Origin: Sycobia sp. Sy_11
Taxonomy: Eukaryota; Arthropoda; Insecta; Hymenoptera; Epichrysomallidae
Length of the DNA stretch: 64,000 nt
NCBI GenBank assembly: GCA_018907035.1
Contig: JACCIC010000039.1
Location: 1,246,001 to 1,310,000, forward strand
Reading direction: 5' to 3'
Of this stretch, positions 60,025 through 64,000 are shown piece by piece (the stretch's first letter is position 1; every line of letters begins with the position of its first letter). Made by a program: the position numbers and the translations under genes. A model generated the notes under the pieces. The model made no database searches and had not been told where the DNA came from. It saw nothing but the letters and a program-made list of their open reading frames with translations.

Positions 60025-60419
60025 GGGGACGTCGGAGTAAAATATGTCTGTCATAATTCAGGCTATCGTATGACAAAAGATTTGACGACGATTTTTCACA
60101 ATATAACAGTTTATACACTTCAGTGGCGAAAAGGGTTGCTTAGCTCCGTTATGAAAATAATGAAAATAGTGACTGTAAATTCTAAAATGCAACTCGTTGC
60201 CGTGGACATGAAGAGGCGGAAAAGTAGAGAATCATCGAAAATCCAGGTGTTTTCTACACGTATCACTCAATGTCCACTGCGTCGAGCCGAATTTAACCAC
60301 TTACTGTCGCAATAATTGTCATCAGTTCGATTACCATGTTCATCGTGATGACAAGCTTGCTAGACAATTTCTTTTACAGCATCGAATTCTGACGGTCAAA
60401 CTTTACTAACGACATCTCC
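60025..60419. mobile_element. 395-bp terminal-inverted-repeat element flanked by TTAA
   Basis: The left end GGGGACGTCGGAGTAAA (from 60,025) mirrors the right end TTTACTAACGACATCTCC (to 60,419). The similarity continues in gapped form for about 40 bp, to GTCATAATTC on the left and GAATTCTGAC on the right. TTAA lies immediately outside both ends (60,021-60,024 and 60,420-60,423), as in a piggyBac-type insertion. A TA duplication with AGGGG/CTCCT ends would fit Tc1/mariner equally well. The interior holds an 81-codon frame (60,070-60,315) with no recognised domain, so it is probably non-autonomous. Confidence 0.7.
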
Positions 60420-60439
60420 TTAATGCTTAATGTATTATA

Positions 60440-61050
60440 TAAGAATTAAAAAACAATCAATTAGTAGAGAATCCAGCCGCGCGATCGTGCCACGCTGACC
60501 AAAGAGGTCGTGTGCCACCGCCGAGCGTTAAACATTCGTCCGTTAACGGAACGTACGACGGAAAATCGAACGGCCCCCTAAATCTTCCTGTACGCCGATC
60601 AAGATTCTTTCCCCCCTCCCCCCAATTCCGATGCCCGGGTTTGACGCTCGACGGCCGCGCAAAGCTGTCGCGGACAGAAGTGGGCCGCCGCCGCCGTCGC
60701 CACCCTCCCGCCGTTGTCCAGGTCCCTCTTTCCATCCTCGTCGACGGGAGGGGGTGGAGTCGGTGGCGGGAGGGAGGGGGCGAGCGAGTTCGGAGGAGCG
60801 CCCGCGCCGCCACGCCCGATGTCGCCGCCGCAGCAGCAGCAGCAGCGGAGATTCGGAAAGTAGATACGCGCTGATTGGAGGGGGGAGGGGAGTGGGTGGG
60901 CGAGACTTTAAAAGTGAGTTACGAGCGCGGCGCAATGATAGATGGGGCGAGAGCGAGAGAGGACTGAATTATATATAGGTTTTTGCGAACGGGTTTGCGG
61001 AGCGCAGTTTTTCGCGAAGCGAGACGGGCTATGAATACGGGTTATTGAAA
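60440..61050. other. GC-rich block
   Basis: CpG-rich DNA with G-rich stretches (60,749-60,780 and 60,879-60,900) and a CAG run at 60,831-60,846. No coding evidence. Confidence 0.45.
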
Positions 61051-61112
61051 ATGTAAAACGAGATAAAAATATTCTTCGGCCGATATAAATATGTTCGTCT
61101 TTCAGCACATAT

Positions 61113-61155
61113 AATATATATATATATACCCACACCCACACACTATATATATATA

Positions 61156-61198
<43 letters not shown>
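61113..61198. repeat. Compound (TA)n / CCCACAC repeat
   Basis: A TA array ending in ACCCACACCCACACAC is followed by a second, longer TA array (61,144-61,198) again ending in ACCCACACAC. It looks like a duplication of the whole compound unit. Confidence 0.9.
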
Positions 61199-61200
<2 letters not shown>

Positions 61201-61209
61201 CACACACAG

Positions 61210-61620
61210 CTTTGTTAATTGTTGTTGACATAAAGACTGCTGCATGTGTACAAATTAGACGCAACCGGTACATAACTATAGATTTGCTGTTATGAAAAAA
61301 TTTTGAGAATTAGAAATATGATATTATGAGAAAGGTGTAATAGACGGCTCAATTCTTATATTTTATGTACCATTTATTTCGTGCATATATGAAACGGCTT
61401 TTTTTTTTAGTTTTCCCATTGTTAAATCCTCCGATTGGGTGAGATTTTAATTCCAATTTTTGTTTATTTGAGCGAAGAATTAATAAAAGCAATGCCACAC
61501 AGTATAGAAGGTTGCGTCTTCACATCGAAATAGAATTTATCAATCTATTCTTTTCAAGCCTGGCGTTCCTTTTTTATTCTTCAGAGCTAAATCGGAGCTT
61601 TGCTCACGGTTAACATTGCG
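61210..61620. other. AT-rich segment
   Basis: Unique AT-rich DNA. No feature. Confidence 0.45.
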
Positions 61621-62700
61621 AATTCTCTCCTAAACAAATTACTCGAGTCAGCGCTACGGCGAGGAGATTAACAATAAATGTCGGAGTAGGCGCGAAGGGG
61701 GCGCGAAATCATTTGCGGCGGCCAATGAAAGTGCGTCCGCGCTTGCGTGTGTGCGTGTGTGTGTGTGCGCGCGCGCGCGTCATATTGGAAAGCTGTCGGA
61801 GAAAATTGGTAAACGCGTTATGTAAAATGCTCGCTTCAATTGCCATCGCTCGTCTCGCTGTCTAATATATTTTTTTTCTCGCGCGTCGCTCTGTCTATCT
61901 CGCTCGCGTCGCTCCCTGGCTCTCCCGAACCGCTGAATTTTTCCCGCGCTGCTCGAATCGACCCCCTTCCCCACCCCCATCTCGACCCACCTTTTTTCAT
62001 CCCACTCCACCAATCCAGCAACCTTCGAATCGTCATATCGGACATTCGACCCCATACGTACCTGACTATCTTGAATTATTAGTTATCCGAAGCACAAGCC
62101 AGCCTTCGCCCGCCGCCACACCCCCCTCGTCGCCAAGCCTCCCCCCGCGCGATAAATTATTCGCTCTTTTCGTGCCGAGCGGGGCTAAAATCTAATTACC
62201 GCTCCAGGCCGCGAGCTCGCGCGCGCTTATAAATTCACGTCGAGTCGCGCAGGCGGCCGCTCGGCCCCGCGACCGCACGGCCGACCGCTGCGCCGATGAA
62301 ATTCTGACCCCCCCCCCCGCCCCACCAACCCCTCCAGCGCATGCTACCCTACATATGGATTATTCAAAAAGTTCATTAATTTGAATAACGAAGTAGATCG
62401 GTGATGAACGCGAGAATCCACCGCCCCCTCCCCCCCCCCGCCACCGCCAACCCGCTGCCGCCCGGGTAAGTTGGCCAGTCGAGTGTAATAAAGAAGCTCG
62501 CCGATTACAGAGACGTGGCCCGACATTTTCGGATTGATAATGTATAGCCGGCCGAAGTTCCCCGGTCCTCCTTCCGCGTTCTTCCGTTGGCTTTAAATAA
62601 CCATCTATTTTCCCGAAGTTTCAGTTCGTAATTGAAATCGTCGCGAATGCTGCGAATGATCCACTTTTTGCTGAATGATTCGACCGACTTACGGATTGAA
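61620..62700. other. GC-rich block
   Basis: CpG-rich DNA with C-runs near 62,308-62,317 and 62,429-62,438, a 12-bp palindrome CGCGAGCTCGCG at 62,210-62,221, and an alternating purine-pyrimidine tract. A GTAAGT word at 62,465 looks like a splice donor but has no supporting exon. Confidence 0.45.
61745..61780. repeat. Alternating (TG)n-(CG)n tract
   Basis: TG units change into CGCGCGCGCG within one uninterrupted alternating purine-pyrimidine run. This composition favours Z-DNA. Confidence 0.85.
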
Positions 62701-63640
62701 TTGAATTCCAGTACGACTGCTCGTTAACCTAGCAGCAGAAAAATGTTTCTAATAATTTTTGCCCCGTGGCAAAATGTATCGGAGGAACATTTCCAAAGAA
62801 TTCTTTATGTATTTATTATATAGGTTATTATAATATTTTATTACTCTCCGTGAAATATTAAAGGAACATCTAAATTCTGAAATATGTAAAGTATACTATA
62901 AAACAATTTTATAAGTTTTATGAAATACGAACTTTTTCATTATATATTGACTGTACGTGGACTATATATAGACTATCTATTATCTATTGACTACGCGTAA
63001 ACTTCTAAACGAATGTCAATTTACAATACCTATCATCTCAACAAAGTCATTAAAGCACATGTAAAATCACTTTTCAAACACATTGGTCGGAGAAGATAGG
63101 ATAATATTCGTCTTTAAAGGATATCCCGATACCGTTACAAGTTGAGTTTATTAGGTAATATATAATGATCAAACTAGGTAAGTGTATTGAGTGTACGGCG
63201 AAGAACATTTGCGGCACCTAGCGTCAAGCAACTTTCATCGAATATTTAACGATGTTAGTTTGTAAATATTTTAGAAAATTTTATTTTAAGCATCGGAAAT
63301 TTAACGTAAATTATTCTACGCGAAGTATCAATGCAGGATTTTCTATAATTTTGATCGATGTATTTCCAAGTATGTCAATTTTTAGAAAAAATTGCCTACA
63401 ATATTCCAATCGATACAACACACGACTTCGATATTAACAATAAAAAATTCGATGATTCGTCATTCAAAAGGAATCTGTACTATGCATATTAATTACTGAT
63501 ACTCCTCTTTGCTCCAAACAAATACGCGAGAAAACTTAATTTCCTGCCCCACATTCACCGCGAAACCATCCGAACAAAATAAGCGAAAAAACAAAGAAGA
63601 AAAAAAAAACGAAAAAAGCCAAACCTCAAATCCATCCAGG
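62700..63640. other. AT-rich segment
   Basis: Unique AT-rich DNA with no recognised feature. Confidence 0.45.
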
Positions 63641-64000
63641 GATAGGTGACACTTTTGCGAAACAAGTCGGGGATTGATCCGCCAGAGGAGAGCGGGCCGA
63701 CGGCGGCGCAACCTTCCCCGCCCACCGCCCACCCGACGCTGGATTTTACAATCATCGCGCGAGAGGAACGTTTTATTTCACGGCGCGCTCGCTCCCGGCT
63801 CGAAAGGCCAGATCCACAATGGGCGTAGAGCGCGAGTGACGTAGAGAGGTAGGATGGTTGGAAAATGGCGGGGGGGGGAAGGGCCGGGAGGACTCAAGAA
63901 TGGAACGCAGTCCAATCGCTCTCTTTTCAGCGTGCGTGCGTATAAAACTCGGCTCGGGCGAGCTGCGCGAGAACTCGCGCTCCCCGGATCAATGCGACGC
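63640..64000. other. GC-rich block at window end
   Basis: CpG-rich DNA with a G8 run near 63,871-63,878. The last 100 bp contain a TATA motif followed by a GC palindrome. Any gene starting here would lie outside the window. Confidence 0.45.
63941..63947 (+). promoter_or_regulatory. TATA-box-like motif, candidate core promoter
   Basis: TATAAAA lies in otherwise GC-rich DNA. About 24 bp downstream is a perfect palindrome GCGCGAG-AA-CTCGCGC (63,965-63,980), where a start site would be expected, but no clear TCAGT initiator is seen. A minimal promoter for a gene beyond the window is possible. Confidence 0.3.

Overview
The window reads as nuclear DNA of an animal, most likely an insect and possibly a hymenopteran such as an ant. 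That guess rests on dense (TA)n, (GA)n/(CT)n and (TG)n microsatellites, a sharp mosaic of AT-rich and CpG/GC-rich blocks, and a degraded mariner transposon. It is an inference from sequence style, not a species call. I found no intact protein-coding gene, no convincing exon, and no tRNA, rRNA or CRISPR array on either strand. The longer open frames are either simple repeats read as protein (poly RE/LS/YI/CV) or stop-poor reading of GC-rich DNA. The window is best read as a long intergenic or intronic stretch.

Layout: AT-rich unique DNA alternates with GC-rich blocks at about 2.2-3.3, 4.3-4.8, 7.8-9.0, 9.3-10.0, 13.4-15.1, 17.0-18.0, 19.2-21.4, 26.1-27.0, 28.1-28.9, 31.6-32.1, 34.6-36.7, 38.9-41.3, 46.2-46.8, 48.6-49.3, 51.7-52.9, 53.6-55.1, 56.4-56.8, 57.9-58.9, 60.5-61.0, 61.6-62.6 and 63.6-64.0 kb. 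Nearly all long GA/CT arrays sit in or at the edges of the GC-rich blocks. About twenty long (TA)n arrays are scattered through both kinds of DNA.

Mobile DNA: a mariner transposase remnant at 24,670-25,132 has lost its catalytic centre. A 395-bp terminal-inverted-repeat element lies at 60,025-60,419 between TTAA sites, and 15 bp of its terminus recurs at 9,759-9,773. A foldback element at 59,173-59,520 has 24-bp perfect inverted repeats and a possible diverged relative near 49.55 kb. Another foldback/hairpin lies at 12,472-12,646.

Possible regulation: the best non-repeat signals are three abutting palindromes at 53,719-53,760, a cluster of GAGTCA sites with a 14-bp E-box palindrome at 39,986-40,165, a CTCF-like site inside a palindrome at 47,907-47,922, inverted SOX-like sites at 36,669-36,694, a 49-nt two-stem hairpin at 50,203-50,251, and a TATA motif in the GC-rich last 100 bp. 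All are sequence-pattern leads without functional proof.
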